Shown one piece after another: positions 27,223 through 34,762 of a stretch of DNA of 64,000 nt (position 1 is its first letter; every line of letters begins with the position of its first letter). The notes beneath the pieces are model-generated. The model ran no database searches. It was given only the letters and a program-made list of their open reading frames with translations, and was not told where the DNA came from. Source of the stretch: Ruminococcus turbiniformis (GTDB lineage: Bacteria; Bacillota; Clostridia; Lachnospirales; Lachnospiraceae). The stretch lies in contig NZ_JAJEQX010000005.1 of NCBI RefSeq assembly GCF_020687545.1, positions 1 through 64,000 on the forward strand, given 5' to 3'. The translations under genes were made by a program, and so were the position numbers.

Positions 27223-28647
27223 TTAGTTGTACAGCTCTTTCACAATGTCTTTTAGCGTGTCTTCTTCGCCGGTATTTCCGGGAAAAATAATGTAAGGCAA
27301 ATATGGAAAACGGCTTTCTGGTCCGGTTTGCCATACCGGAATTCCTGGTTGGATCTGTCCCATTACACGGGCCTTTTTTACAGCAAGTGCTTTTGTCCCG
27401 ATGTCGCTTGATGTGATCCCACCTTTCGCGATTATATAGGCGGGGCGGACTTTAAGTCTTGCTATCAGATTTTGAACGCCGTCACTGATTTTTACGCTTC
27501 TTAAGAGTGCGCTTTCGCTTGTATCGCTTTCCAACGATAAAAGCTTTCTGCATGTATAGCATACCGCCGTTTTTCCGGACAGAAGAATCTTTTCTTCCAT
27601 GTCTATACAACGGTTGACTTCCGTATAAAATTCTATATCGCCTTCCAGTACTTTATCAGAATTAAATTCAATTGGTACGGTGTAATCCAACTGCAGAAGC
27701 CTGTTCAGCTGTTCAGTTGTTTTACCCGTATGGCTTCCTACAATGACAATGCCGCTACCATGCGCGGAATTTCCGAGCAGATCTTGTTTTGACAGGAGTG
27801 GAATATCCGAAATCCCTCCCATGACCTTTACAAGCCCGGCTGCTGTCCGAAAGAGAAATTTCTTCCCTTTTGCGATTGCCCGGTAAAGAGCAATGGTAAA
27901 CACTTTCAGGTCGCAGTAATCAATGGCGTTAACACAAACTTTGTTGAAGTGTCTTACATTCATCAGCTGCGCTTCAATCCTCGGGAGATCAACAGCCCTT
28001 AGAGATTCAAGAGAAATGCAGGTCACAGAGTCAGCTTTAAAGCGTCCATTTGTCTTTTCTTCAATATATTCGGGAATAGACGAATGGCTGTAGCCAAAAG
28101 TCTTATCCTGGGCAAACTCTGTTTTTGCAGCAGGGATCAGGAAATTTTGATTTTTTACATAATGAACATTCCCGATTGTAAATCTACCCCCTTCTTTGAA
28201 AAATGGACATAATATTTCTCCATCTACAGTAATGAAGTTTTTTTCTGTTTCTTCCCGCAGAACCATAGTTTCAATGGGATAATGCCCTCTGAGTGTAGAA
28301 TCACTGCGGGAAATAATAAGATATGGGATGCCGGTTTCAACAGAAACCTGTGAAAGTCCGGCCGCTATTTCACGATGAATTTTGATCGTTTCTTCTCGGG
28401 TCATACTGCGAGAATTTGTGAGTATGTAAAATACTTTGCTTTTTTCCAGAAAACCCTGACGTATGCTTTCGACTGACCAGTTCGTATATACAGAAATGTC
28501 ATGTACGGTTTGGACACCAGTGGGATCGTCATCAAGCACGACGATTTTGTGAGGATCATTTCTGATAGCTTCATGCAGTTCAGAGTCGATCTGACTTTCG
28601 TCTATATGTGGAAAATGATTCAGAATGTCGACAGTTAAAGTGTTCAT
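27223..28647 (-). CDS. Four-carbon acid-sugar kinase (DUF1537, LtnK/DenK/OtnK type)
   Basis: A 474-residue kinase. The N-terminal DUF1537 domain begins VVLDDDPTGVQTVHDI and contains ISRSDSTLRGHYP. The C-terminal nucleotide-binding domain has IVGSHTGKTTEQL, AKGGITSSD and IIFPGNTGEEDTL. Family members phosphorylate 2-oxo-tetronates in L-threonate and D-erythronate catabolism. GAAGGAGGTGC precedes the ATG. It is the second gene of a minus-strand pair with a 3-hydroxyisobutyrate-dehydrogenase-like enzyme, the normal LtnD-LtnK arrangement. The aldolase or isomerase that completes the known pathways is absent from this window. Confidence 0.9.
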   Translation of the reverse strand: MNTLTVDILNHFPHIDESQIDSELHEAIRNDPHKIVVLDDDPTGVQTVHDISVYTNWSVESIRQGFLEKSKVFYILTNSRSMTREETIKIHREIAAGLSQVSVETGIPYLIISRSDSTLRGHYPIETMVLREETEKNFITVDGEILCPFFKEGGRFTIGNVHYVKNQNFLIPAAKTEFAQDKTFGYSHSSIPEYIEEKTNGRFKADSVTCISLESLRAVDLPRIEAQLMNVRHFNKVCVNAIDYCDLKVFTIALYRAIAKGKKFLFRTAAGLVKVMGGISDIPLLSKQDLLGNSAHGSGIVIVGSHTGKTTEQLNRLLQLDYTVPIEFNSDKVLEGDIEFYTEVNRCIDMEEKILLSGKTAVCYTCRKLLSLESDTSESALLRSVKISDGVQNLIARLKVRPAYIIAKGGITSSDIGTKALAVKKARVMGQIQPGIPVWQTGPESRFPYLPYIIFPGNTGEEDTLKDIVKELYN

Positions 28648-28665
28648 TTTGCACCTCCTTCAGCA

Positions 28666-28679
28666 CCGGCATATGCCGG
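28666..28679 (-). promoter_or_regulatory. Intercistronic palindrome between dehydrogenase and kinase genes
   Basis: CCGGCATATGCCGG is a perfect 14-bp palindrome in the 50-base gap, just upstream of the kinase ribosome site. It may be a small mRNA hairpin. Confidence 0.5.
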
Positions 28680-28697
28680 CACCGTCAATAAAATAAA

Positions 28698-29576
28698 TTA
28701 TACAGTGATATTTGCGAGTTGCTCGAAATATTTCACATAAGCACTGTGATCCTCTTCTGAATGGCCGGAAACTTTCAGCGCCTGCTGAATTTCAAACAAC
28801 TGTGCGGTAAATGGTACCGGTACGTCAAGAAAATGGGCAGTTTCTAAAGCGTTTTTAATATCCTTATGGTTAATACTTATTTTCCCGCCCGGAGCAAAAT
28901 TGCGGCTGCACATTCTGGAAACTTTTGCGTCAAGTACAGCGCTGCCGGCAAGACCTCCGCGGATTGCCTGATAGATTTTTTCGGGATCAGCACCTGATTT
29001 TGCTCCAAGTACAAATGCTTCAGAAACTGCTGCGATATTCAGATTTACAATAATCTGATTTACAAGTTTGGCTGTACTTCCACTTCCGTTTGGACCTACT
29101 AATACGGCAGAATTGCCAAGTATGTTAAAGCAGAATTTTAGATCGTCGAATGTTTTCTGATCTCCCCCGCACATAATTGCGAGAGTACCGTTTACGGCTC
29201 CTTCTTCCCCGCCGGATACCGGTGCATCCATAAAACGGATATTCATTTTTTTAAGCCGTTCAAAGCATTCTTTGCTTTCCGAAACAGTAACACTGGACAT
29301 ATCACATATGATTGTGCCGGGGGAAGAATACTTGGCGATACCAGAGGCATCAAACAAAACTTTTTTTACGACAGAGCCATTTGGGAGCATGGTAATAATT
29401 ACATTGCACTGTTCGCTGATTTCCTGATACGTTGCGGGTATGCCGCCCATGGCAGACACTTTTTTTACAGCTTCCTTATCCAGATCATTCACATAAAGCG
29501 TATAACCTGCTTTAAGAAGATTAAATGCCATTGGCTTTCCCATGATACCAAGTCCGATAAATCCTATGTTTTTCAA
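28698..29576 (-). CDS. Beta-hydroxyacid dehydrogenase (LtnD/GarR/3-HIBADH family)
   Basis: A 292-residue NAD(P) enzyme. The Rossmann motif IGFIGLGIMGKPMAFNLLKAG opens the chain, DAPVSGGEEGAVNGTLAIMCGG is the substrate signature, and the catalytic lysine lies in GSTAKLVNQI. HKDIKNALETA is the late conserved helix. In the threonate route this enzyme oxidises the C2 hydroxyl before the DUF1537 kinase acts, so the pair is probably a four-carbon acid-sugar module. AAAAGGAGGTAGC precedes the ATG. Its promoter carries the same operator as the amidohydrolase operon. Confidence 0.9.
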   Translation of the reverse strand: MKNIGFIGLGIMGKPMAFNLLKAGYTLYVNDLDKEAVKKVSAMGGIPATYQEISEQCNVIITMLPNGSVVKKVLFDASGIAKYSSPGTIICDMSSVTVSESKECFERLKKMNIRFMDAPVSGGEEGAVNGTLAIMCGGDQKTFDDLKFCFNILGNSAVLVGPNGSGSTAKLVNQIIVNLNIAAVSEAFVLGAKSGADPEKIYQAIRGGLAGSAVLDAKVSRMCSRNFAPGGKISINHKDIKNALETAHFLDVPVPFTAQLFEIQQALKVSGHSEEDHSAYVKYFEQLANITV

Positions 29577-29616
29577 TTTTGCTACCTCCTTTTAAATTTA
29601 GAAATATTCTATTAAT

Positions 29617-29645
29617 ATTATACAGTATACCGGTATACCGATCAA
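29617..29645 (-). promoter_or_regulatory. Promoter and tandem GGTATACC operator of the acid-sugar operon
   Basis: Read on the minus strand: TTGATC (29640-29645), a 17-base spacer, TATAAT (29617-29622). The spacer is almost filled by two adjoining GGTATAC(C/T) units (29625-29639). This closely matches the promoter at 21077-21106, so one regulator should control both. Confidence 0.8.
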
Positions 29646-29710
29646 TAAAAATTTTGCTTTTGAAATTGATTTGTAAAGATACTAAATCTGCATATGAAAC
29701 ACCTTTATAC

Positions 29711-29740
29711 TTGTAAAATATACCCTACTGATGCTACAAT
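29711..29740 (+). promoter_or_regulatory. Promoter candidate for the degV gene
   Basis: TTGTAA (29711-29716), an 18-base spacer and TACAAT (29735-29740), leaving a leader of about 135 bases before the DegV start. The leader has short GC-rich dyads but no riboswitch I can name. Confidence 0.55.
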
Positions 29741-29878
29741 AGTTATGTTTGGCGGATCGCCGCCGGATGGAATGAAAAACGGGTACTCCTGATGTTTCCT
29801 ATTCATAAAACGATACCGGAGAAAGGAGCGCCCGCTTTATAATTGCAGAAAGTATGGAAATATTTCAGGAGGATTATT

Positions 29879-30748
29879 ATGGCTGACTATATGATTACGA
29901 CAGATTCCAATTCAGATGTGCTTCCCGGGTTTATAAAGGAGAACAATCTCACGATTATTCCCCAGTATTACGCCTTTGGCGATACAGTGTACGGGGACGA
30001 ACTCAATATGGAACCGCATGAATTTTACGAGACGATGAGAAACGGCGAGCTTCCGAAGTCGATGGCAAATAACCCGGAGGTTATAAGAGAGCGCTTCGAA
30101 AACATTTTAAAAGAAGGGAAGGACATCCTTCACATCGCGTTTTCCAGCGCGTTAAGCGGAAGCTGCAGCAATGTGGTTATGACGGCGAATGAACTGATGG
30201 AGAAGTATCCGGAGAGGAAGATCACAGTGTTTGACTCGCTCAATGCATCTTTGGGCGAGGGCGTTTCCGTGTACCGTGCAGTGGAGCTCTGGAAAGAGGG
30301 CAAAAGCATGGAGGAAGTGTACAATATATTAATGGAGGAAAGAGATCACGTCAATGTGTCCTTCACAGTAAACGACCTCTATCATCTTCAGCGAGGAGGG
30401 CGTGTTTCAAAGACGACGGCAGTAGTCGGAAGCCTTGTAAATATCAAACCGATTCTGACGGTGACAGCGTCCGGAGAGCTGAAATCAGACGGAACAGTCA
30501 GGGGACGCAAAAAGTCACTGAAGACGCTTGTGACACGCATGGAGTCATCGCTTGACCTTGAATTGTATGGCAAGGAGCGTCTGGTGGCTGTTATCCATGG
30601 GGACTGTCTGAAAGAGGCAGAAAGCGTGGCGGACATGGTGAGAAATCTGGGATTTACAAATGTGATTATCAACGATGTAAGTCCTAGTATCGGAACTCAC
30701 GCCGGGCCGGGGGTTGTAGGACTTGTATTCTATGGAAAACGGCGGTAG
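29879..30748 (+). CDS. DegV-family fatty-acid-binding protein
   Basis: A 289-residue DegV protein. The N-terminal ITTDSNSDVLPGF gives the TDS lipid-head-group motif, with IAFSSALSGSCSNV further in and the C-terminal GTHAGPGVVGLVFYG. In Firmicutes these proteins (FakB) present fatty acids to the FakA kinase for phospholipid synthesis. No fakA is seen here. Upstream in-frame codons exist, but CAGGAGG places the start at 29879. Confidence 0.9.
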   Translation: MADYMITTDSNSDVLPGFIKENNLTIIPQYYAFGDTVYGDELNMEPHEFYETMRNGELPKSMANNPEVIRERFENILKEGKDILHIAFSSALSGSCSNVVMTANELMEKYPERKITVFDSLNASLGEGVSVYRAVELWKEGKSMEEVYNILMEERDHVNVSFTVNDLYHLQRGGRVSKTTAVVGSLVNIKPILTVTASGELKSDGTVRGRKKSLKTLVTRMESSLDLELYGKERLVAVIHGDCLKEAESVADMVRNLGFTNVIINDVSPSIGTHAGPGVVGLVFYGKRR

Positions 30749-30827
30749 AATAAAGAAGCAGACGGAAGCTTTGAAAAGCACTGAGCAGATGTAAGAATTC
30801 TGTGAAGGATTTAAGGGAGAAGAGTGT

Positions 30828-31118
30828 ATGAAAAAATTTATGAGACCGGAGATGAAAATAATGTCACTCAGAATGAGTGAAAACATTGCTGCCAGCGGAG
30901 ACGGAACGGGAGTGTGTTCGCTGGGCAGGGAATATTCGCCTAATAAGCAGGAATGTCAGAATTGCAAGATTTATCATCTGCATTATGGAACGGTTCCGGC
31001 AGGAATTGATTTTTCGGGAGCAATTAAGACATTCAGTGACAGGTACGGATTGGGGTATGCAGACAAGGAGAGCGCAATCAATGCGGCGAACAGTCTTGCG
31101 TGTCCGGAAGGGAAATAA
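30828..31118 (+). CDS. Small hypothetical protein with leader-like N-terminus and four cysteines
   Basis: A 96-residue protein that I do not recognise with confidence. It starts MKKFMRPEMKIMSLRMSEN and continues IAASGDGTGVC, a pattern (PE.., then L...EN.AASG) seen in many short gut-Firmicute proteins of unknown role. It has Cys residues in GVCSLG, KQECQNCKIY and a final LACPEGK, so metal binding or disulfides are possible. GGGAGAAGAG precedes the ATG. It sits alone between degV and a long terminator palindrome. Confidence 0.65.
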   Translation: MKKFMRPEMKIMSLRMSENIAASGDGTGVCSLGREYSPNKQECQNCKIYHLHYGTVPAGIDFSGAIKTFSDRYGLGYADKESAINAANSLACPEGK

Positions 31119-31119
31119 A

Positions 31120-31165
31120 TGTGAAAAAAGTGTGAAAGGTGATCACCTTTCACACTTTTTTCACA
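31120..31165. terminator. 46-bp perfect palindrome, bidirectional terminator
   Basis: Every base from 31120 to 31142 pairs with 31143 to 31165 with no loop; the halves begin TGTGAAAAAAGTGTG. Each strand ends in a run of six Ts inside the stem. It lies between convergent genes (the small hypothetical protein and dapA), so it is probably a two-way terminator. Confidence 0.88.
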
Positions 31166-31167
31166 AT

Positions 31168-32052
31168 TTACAGCAGTCCGAAGTCTGCCATTGCCTTTCT
31201 CAGAACTTCTCTGTGTCCGTCTTCGATCTCAGTCAGCGGAGCGCGGAGCGATCCGACATTTTTGCCCATCATGTTCATGGCTGCCTTTACCGGGATCGGG
31301 TTTACCTCGCAGAACAGAGCGCTGCAAAGCGGAATTGCGTCGAGCTGCATCTTTGCGCTGCCTGCGGTGTCGCCCTCGAAATATTTGTATACCATATCGT
31401 GCACGTATTTCGGAGCCACGTTGGAAAGTACGGAGATCACGCCGATTCCGCCCAGTGAGAGAAGCGGTACGACCTGGTCGTCGTTTCCGGAATACAGGTC
31501 AATGTTTCCGTCGCACAGGTGCATGATCTCTGCGATGCTGCCGATGTTTCCGGACGCTTCCTTTACACCGACGATGTTGTCTACTGTTTTAACCAGTGTT
31601 GCGAGTGTCTGCGGCTGGATCGCGCATCCGGTACGGCTCGGTACGTTGTACAGGATTGCCGGGATGCTGACTTCATTACAGATCTGAGTGTAGTGTGCGA
31701 TCAGGCCGTTCTGCGTTGCCTTGTTGTAGTACGGTGTGACGAGCAGCAGTCCGTCAGCGCCGTCCTTTTCCGCCTCTTTCGACAGGTCGATGGCTGTCCG
31801 TGTGGAGTTGGAGCCTGTTCCTGCGATAACCGGGATTCTGTGTTTTACTCTTTCCACAGTGAAGCGGATCGCCTCGCTGTGTTCCTCCTCGGTCATTGTG
31901 GCGGATTCTCCGGTCGTGCCGCAGATGATAATAGCATCTGTGCCGCCGGCAATCTGCTCTTCCAGTATCTCATCAAGCTTATCGTAATTGATCTCAAGAT
32001 TCTCCTTCATGGGAGTGATGATCGCTACGCCTGCGCCTTTGAAAATTGCCAT
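31168..32052 (-). CDS. dapA: 4-hydroxy-tetrahydrodipicolinate synthase DapA
   Basis: A 294-residue canonical DapA, which condenses pyruvate with aspartate semialdehyde in lysine and cell-wall precursor synthesis. Present are CGTTGES (44-50), Tyr135 in ILYNVPSRTG, Arg140 and the Schiff-base Lys164 in GVKEASGN. The frame is open upstream to 32154, but GAGGAGGAAAAAAC sets the start at 32052. A lysine riboswitch with a terminator hairpin lies in its leader, so lysine represses it. This contrasts with the catabolic DapA-family gene at 9516. Confidence 0.95.
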   Translation of the reverse strand: MAIFKGAGVAIITPMKENLEINYDKLDEILEEQIAGGTDAIIICGTTGESATMTEEEHSEAIRFTVERVKHRIPVIAGTGSNSTRTAIDLSKEAEKDGADGLLLVTPYYNKATQNGLIAHYTQICNEVSIPAILYNVPSRTGCAIQPQTLATLVKTVDNIVGVKEASGNIGSIAEIMHLCDGNIDLYSGNDDQVVPLLSLGGIGVISVLSNVAPKYVHDMVYKYFEGDTAGSAKMQLDAIPLCSALFCEVNPIPVKAAMNMMGKNVGSLRAPLTEIEDGHREVLRKAMADFGLL

Positions 32053-32087
32053 TGTTTTTTCCTCCTCTTTTATGAAATGTGGTTGTA

Positions 32088-32118
32088 AAATAAAAGAAAC
32101 GGCAAGATGCGCCGTCTC
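32088..32118 (-). terminator. Terminator of the lysine riboswitch expression platform
   Basis: On the minus strand GAGACGGC pairs with GCCGTTTC around GCATCTT and is followed by TTTTATTTT. It lies between the aptamer and the dapA ribosome site. Confidence 0.75.
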
Positions 32119-32140
32119 GAAATATACTCCTTCGTATATC

Positions 32141-32304
32141 AGATAGCTCTCCATCCTGCGATGACAGTCATGCCGTTCTTCACGTCATGCCCAAGTATGA
32201 GGCCTCAGGAACCTCATCCTTTCGGCATTTTCCCCTTTTGGACAAGTTCATCTGTTCCTGAAACATCCGTCATCCTACTCATGAAAAATGCGACCTCTAT
32301 CTCC
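32141..32304 (-). ncRNA. Lysine riboswitch (L-box) upstream of dapA
   Basis: The minus-strand leader has the L-box landmarks in order: GGAGATAGAGGTCGC with a following GAGTAGGATG, then GGGGAAAATGCCGAAAGGAT, GCATGACTGTCATCGC and GGATGGAGAGCTATCT. The outer GATAG and CTATC form the closing P1 stem. The length of about 164 bases fits the class. Lysine binding should favour the terminator at 32088-32118. Confidence 0.9.
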
Positions 32305-32322
32305 GTTTCTGTATTTAAAGCA

Positions 32323-32352
32323 ATCATAACACCGGCATGCGGGGGATGTCAA
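32323..32352 (-). promoter_or_regulatory. Promoter of the lysine riboswitch / dapA
   Basis: Minus strand TTGACA (32347-32352), an 18-base spacer and TATGAT (32323-32328), about 20 bases before the aptamer. The -35 box overlaps the last bases of the retron reverse-transcriptase gene. Confidence 0.8.
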
Positions 32353-33335
32353 CCGTTTTGGAGCAATGTCTTTACATTCGATGCCATTTCCCTGAAATAT
32401 GCGCTCTCAGGATCTGCCTGAAGCACATGCCCGATCCGTCCGGAAAGGCTCAGAAGATACTTTTTAGTCAGCTCCGGCGATGCAGTATCCGGCCCGGCAG
32501 TCCTTTTCAGATGTTCTTCCAGTCCGAACTTTTCTATATAATGCCATTCCTGCCGGAGTTTTCGCCGGTATTCTTTCGGTACGCTGACTTTTTCATTTAC
32601 GGTAAGCCCGGTCACTTCCTGACGGGAAGAGCTGCGGATGACTTTTGTCTTTTTCCGGTTCAGCTCAAAGCCGAGCCGGAGCAGAAACATTTCTGTTTTG
32701 CACTGCACTTCACGGGGATCAAAATCGCCGGAAAATGTCAGGTCGTCGCAGTATCTCGTGTAGGAAATCCCGCGCTGTCTGCACCAGATATCCGTATAAT
32801 TGTCAAAAGGCTTCATCACCAGGTTCGAGATATACGGTGACGTGGGAGCTCCCTGGGGAAGCGCGTCGTCACAGCAGCACAGAGCAGTGAGCATAGTGCG
32901 CACGGCGGGCGGAAACAGTGTTCCGGGAAACGCGTGCTGAAAGACGTTCAGATAGGAAATGCTTCCGAAGAAGTCGTGGATATCCAGCTTTAAGATGAGC
33001 GCTTTCCCCGTATGTGCAGAGGCGTTGTCCTTAAGAGAGACGCCGTCTCTGTACGCGCGGGCACAGTCTGAGACAGACTGCGGTTTCAGGACGTTTTTCA
33101 GGATTTGCCGCTGAACTGTCTTAAGCAGTGTGTCCGGCTCGTGGAGGAGACGGACGCCGCCGCTTCGCTTCGGGATGCGGTGCAGTGTGTAGTGGGCTTC
33201 CGGATGGTTGGAAAGCTCATAGAGAAGCGGGAGCGCTCCGCTCTCTGAAAGCTGCAGAGGCTCTGTCAGGCCGAGGCTTAACAGAAACCTGACCCAGTGT
33301 TCTTTTGTGCTGTATTTCCAGAGGTCACCGCTCAT
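32349..33335 (-). CDS. Retron reverse transcriptase
   Basis: A 328-residue stand-alone reverse transcriptase with retron diagnostics: NASAH at 104-108 (region-X NAxxH), LILKLDIHDFF with Asp118, LPQGAPTSP at 159-167, the catalytic YCDD at 195-198 (YADD is more common) and VTG at 241-243 (region Y). The length matches RT-only retron proteins such as Ec86, with no fused effector domain. AGGAGGAC precedes the ATG. A structured RNA with perfect a1/a2 repeats lies immediately upstream on the same strand. Known retrons make msDNA and guard cells against phage with a partner toxin; no partner gene is recognised next to it. Confidence 0.93.
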   Translation of the reverse strand: MSGDLWKYSTKEHWVRFLLSLGLTEPLQLSESGALPLLYELSNHPEAHYTLHRIPKRSGGVRLLHEPDTLLKTVQRQILKNVLKPQSVSDCARAYRDGVSLKDNASAHTGKALILKLDIHDFFGSISYLNVFQHAFPGTLFPPAVRTMLTALCCCDDALPQGAPTSPYISNLVMKPFDNYTDIWCRQRGISYTRYCDDLTFSGDFDPREVQCKTEMFLLRLGFELNRKKTKVIRSSSRQEVTGLTVNEKVSVPKEYRRKLRQEWHYIEKFGLEEHLKRTAGPDTASPELTKKYLLSLSGRIGHVLQADPESAYFREMASNVKTLLQNG

Positions 33336-33379
33336 GACAAATCGTCCTCCTGTTCGCTGATGAAGGATTCAAAAATGGA

Positions 33380-33594
33380 ACCGGGGACACGATATGGTGA
33401 TACCGGAACCCGCGTATGTGTACCAGTGCCGCAGGCACGGCCAGGCACATGAAAGTGTGCAGCAGTACACAGAAGCGGGTGCAGGGATGGCAGAGCCATG
33501 ATCACCCGGGTAAATGTCAGAAGGGAAAGCGACTCGCTTCCCCTGCGCGTTCTGTACTGGCGTCGCTCAGTATCCGCGCTTCGCTGTCCCCGGT
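33380..33594 (-). ncRNA. Retron msr-msd RNA with a1/a2 repeats
   Basis: Transcribed from right to left ahead of the reverse transcriptase. The a1 repeat ACCGGGGACA (33585-33594) and a2 TGTCCCCGGT (33380-33389) are perfect complements. The sequence after a1 reads AGC, the usual branch-G context. The msr part has two hairpins: 33545-33579 (GCGCG/CGCGC and TACTG/CAGTA stems) and 33523-33543. The msd part is a long stem: GGTGAT/ATCACC (33396-33401 with 33501-33506), CCCGC/GCGGG and GTGTAC/GTACAC. It is capped by two small hairpins (33426-33438 and 33445-33460), with a side hairpin at 33487-33499. Exact RNA ends and the msd boundary are inferred. Confidence 0.85.
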
Positions 33595-33649
33595 CTGTAT
33601 CAAATATAGCATAAAAGAAGAGGAAGGAAAATGGAATATTTTAACCGGC

Positions 33650-33678
33650 TGGTCAAAAAGGGGAAAACATGGTATCAT
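33650..33678 (+). promoter_or_regulatory. Promoter candidate for the LysR gene
   Basis: TGGTCA (33650-33655), 17 bases, TATCAT (33673-33678), 35 bases before the LysR start. On the other strand the retron RNA would start near 33597 from a weaker -10-like TATATT (33603-33608). Confidence 0.5.
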
Positions 33679-33712
33679 GTGGAATACATCCGTTCGGAGA
33701 AGGAGAAGAGAA

Positions 33713-34630
33713 ATGACACTGACGCAGCTTAAATATATTATCACGATTGCCCGTACCGGCTCCATCAACAAAGCGGCGGAGCAGCTGTACATATCCCAGC
33801 CGTCTCTGACAGGCGCGGTTCAGGAGCTGGAAAAGGAGCTTGGAATCACGCTGTTTCAGCGAAGCAGCAGAGGGGTGACGCTGACGGGAGAGGGGGCGGA
33901 TTTTCTGCCCTATGCAAGACAGCTCTTCGGCCAGTACGAGAGTATTCTGGAGCGGTACGGAAAAGACGGATCGAGAAAGAAAAAATTCGGCGTGTCGACC
34001 CAGCACTATTCTTTTGCGGTGAAGGCGTTTGTGGAGATGGCGAAGAAGTTTGACATGTCCAAATATGAGTTTGCCCTCCGGGAGACGAGGACAGCGGAGG
34101 TGATTCGTGATGTCGGAACGCTGAGAAGTGAGATCGGAGTCCTGTATCTGTGCGACTTTAACAGAAAAGGGCTGGAGAGGATGATACGCCTGTCAGGACT
34201 TGTGTTTCATCATCTGGCTGACTGCCGGGCCTATGTGTATCTGTGGAAAGGGCATCCCCTTGCGGGAGAGCCTTATGTCTGCTTTGAACAGCTGGCGGAC
34301 TATCCGTGCCTGATGTTTGAACAGGGAGATGACAGCTCATTTTATCTGGCGGAGGAAATTTTATCAGACAAAGAATATCCGCAGGTCATCCGTACAAACG
34401 ACAGGGCGACCATGCTCAATCTGATGAAGGGGCTGAACGGATATACGCTGTGCTCCGGAATTATCTGCGAGGAGCTCAATGGAAATGAATTTGCGGCGGT
34501 ACCGTTTCAGGATGATGAGGAGAACCGAAACAGCGTCATGGAGATCGGATATGTTGTGAGGGAGAATACATTTTTAAGCGAGATGGGCGAGCTGTATGTG
34601 CGGGAGCTGGAACGGTGCCTTGAGTTATAG
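33713..34630 (+). CDS. LysR-family transcriptional regulator
   Basis: A 305-residue LysR protein. The N-terminal helix-turn-helix reads TQLKYIITIARTGSINKAAEQLYISQPSLTGAVQELEKELG, followed by a periplasmic-binding-like effector domain. The frame is open for about 100 codons upstream, but the ATG at 33713 after GGAGAAGAG begins the conserved domain. An LTTR-type dyad lies over its own stop codon, just before the metY promoter. Control of sulfur-amino-acid synthesis, as with CysR/CmbR relatives, is the likely role. Confidence 0.9.
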   Translation: MTLTQLKYIITIARTGSINKAAEQLYISQPSLTGAVQELEKELGITLFQRSSRGVTLTGEGADFLPYARQLFGQYESILERYGKDGSRKKKFGVSTQHYSFAVKAFVEMAKKFDMSKYEFALRETRTAEVIRDVGTLRSEIGVLYLCDFNRKGLERMIRLSGLVFHHLADCRAYVYLWKGHPLAGEPYVCFEQLADYPCLMFEQGDDSSFYLAEEILSDKEYPQVIRTNDRATMLNLMKGLNGYTLCSGIICEELNGNEFAAVPFQDDEENRNSVMEIGYVVRENTFLSEMGELYVRELERCLEL

Positions 34631-34643
34631 ATTCATCCTATAA
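34625..34643. promoter_or_regulatory. LysR-type binding site upstream of metY
   Basis: TTATAG-N7-CTATAA, a 19-bp dyad of T-N11-A type, overlaps the LysR stop codon. A metY promoter candidate follows (TTGGCT at 34664 and TAGGAT at 34688, 18-base spacer), which places the dyad where an LTTR activator binds. Confidence 0.65.
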
Positions 34644-34762
34644 CCGGATATCTTTTTTGTGTATTGGCTGACGGAAGAAAGACATGATAGGATAGACGGG
34701 ACACAGAAGTAAAAGCGGATCAAAACAATCCGCGCTGCAGAGACAAAACGGAGGAAAACATC

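Noticed and set aside
31168-32154. Longer DapA start at 32154
   Set aside because: The added residues are translated riboswitch and terminator sequence; a strong ribosome site sits before 32052.
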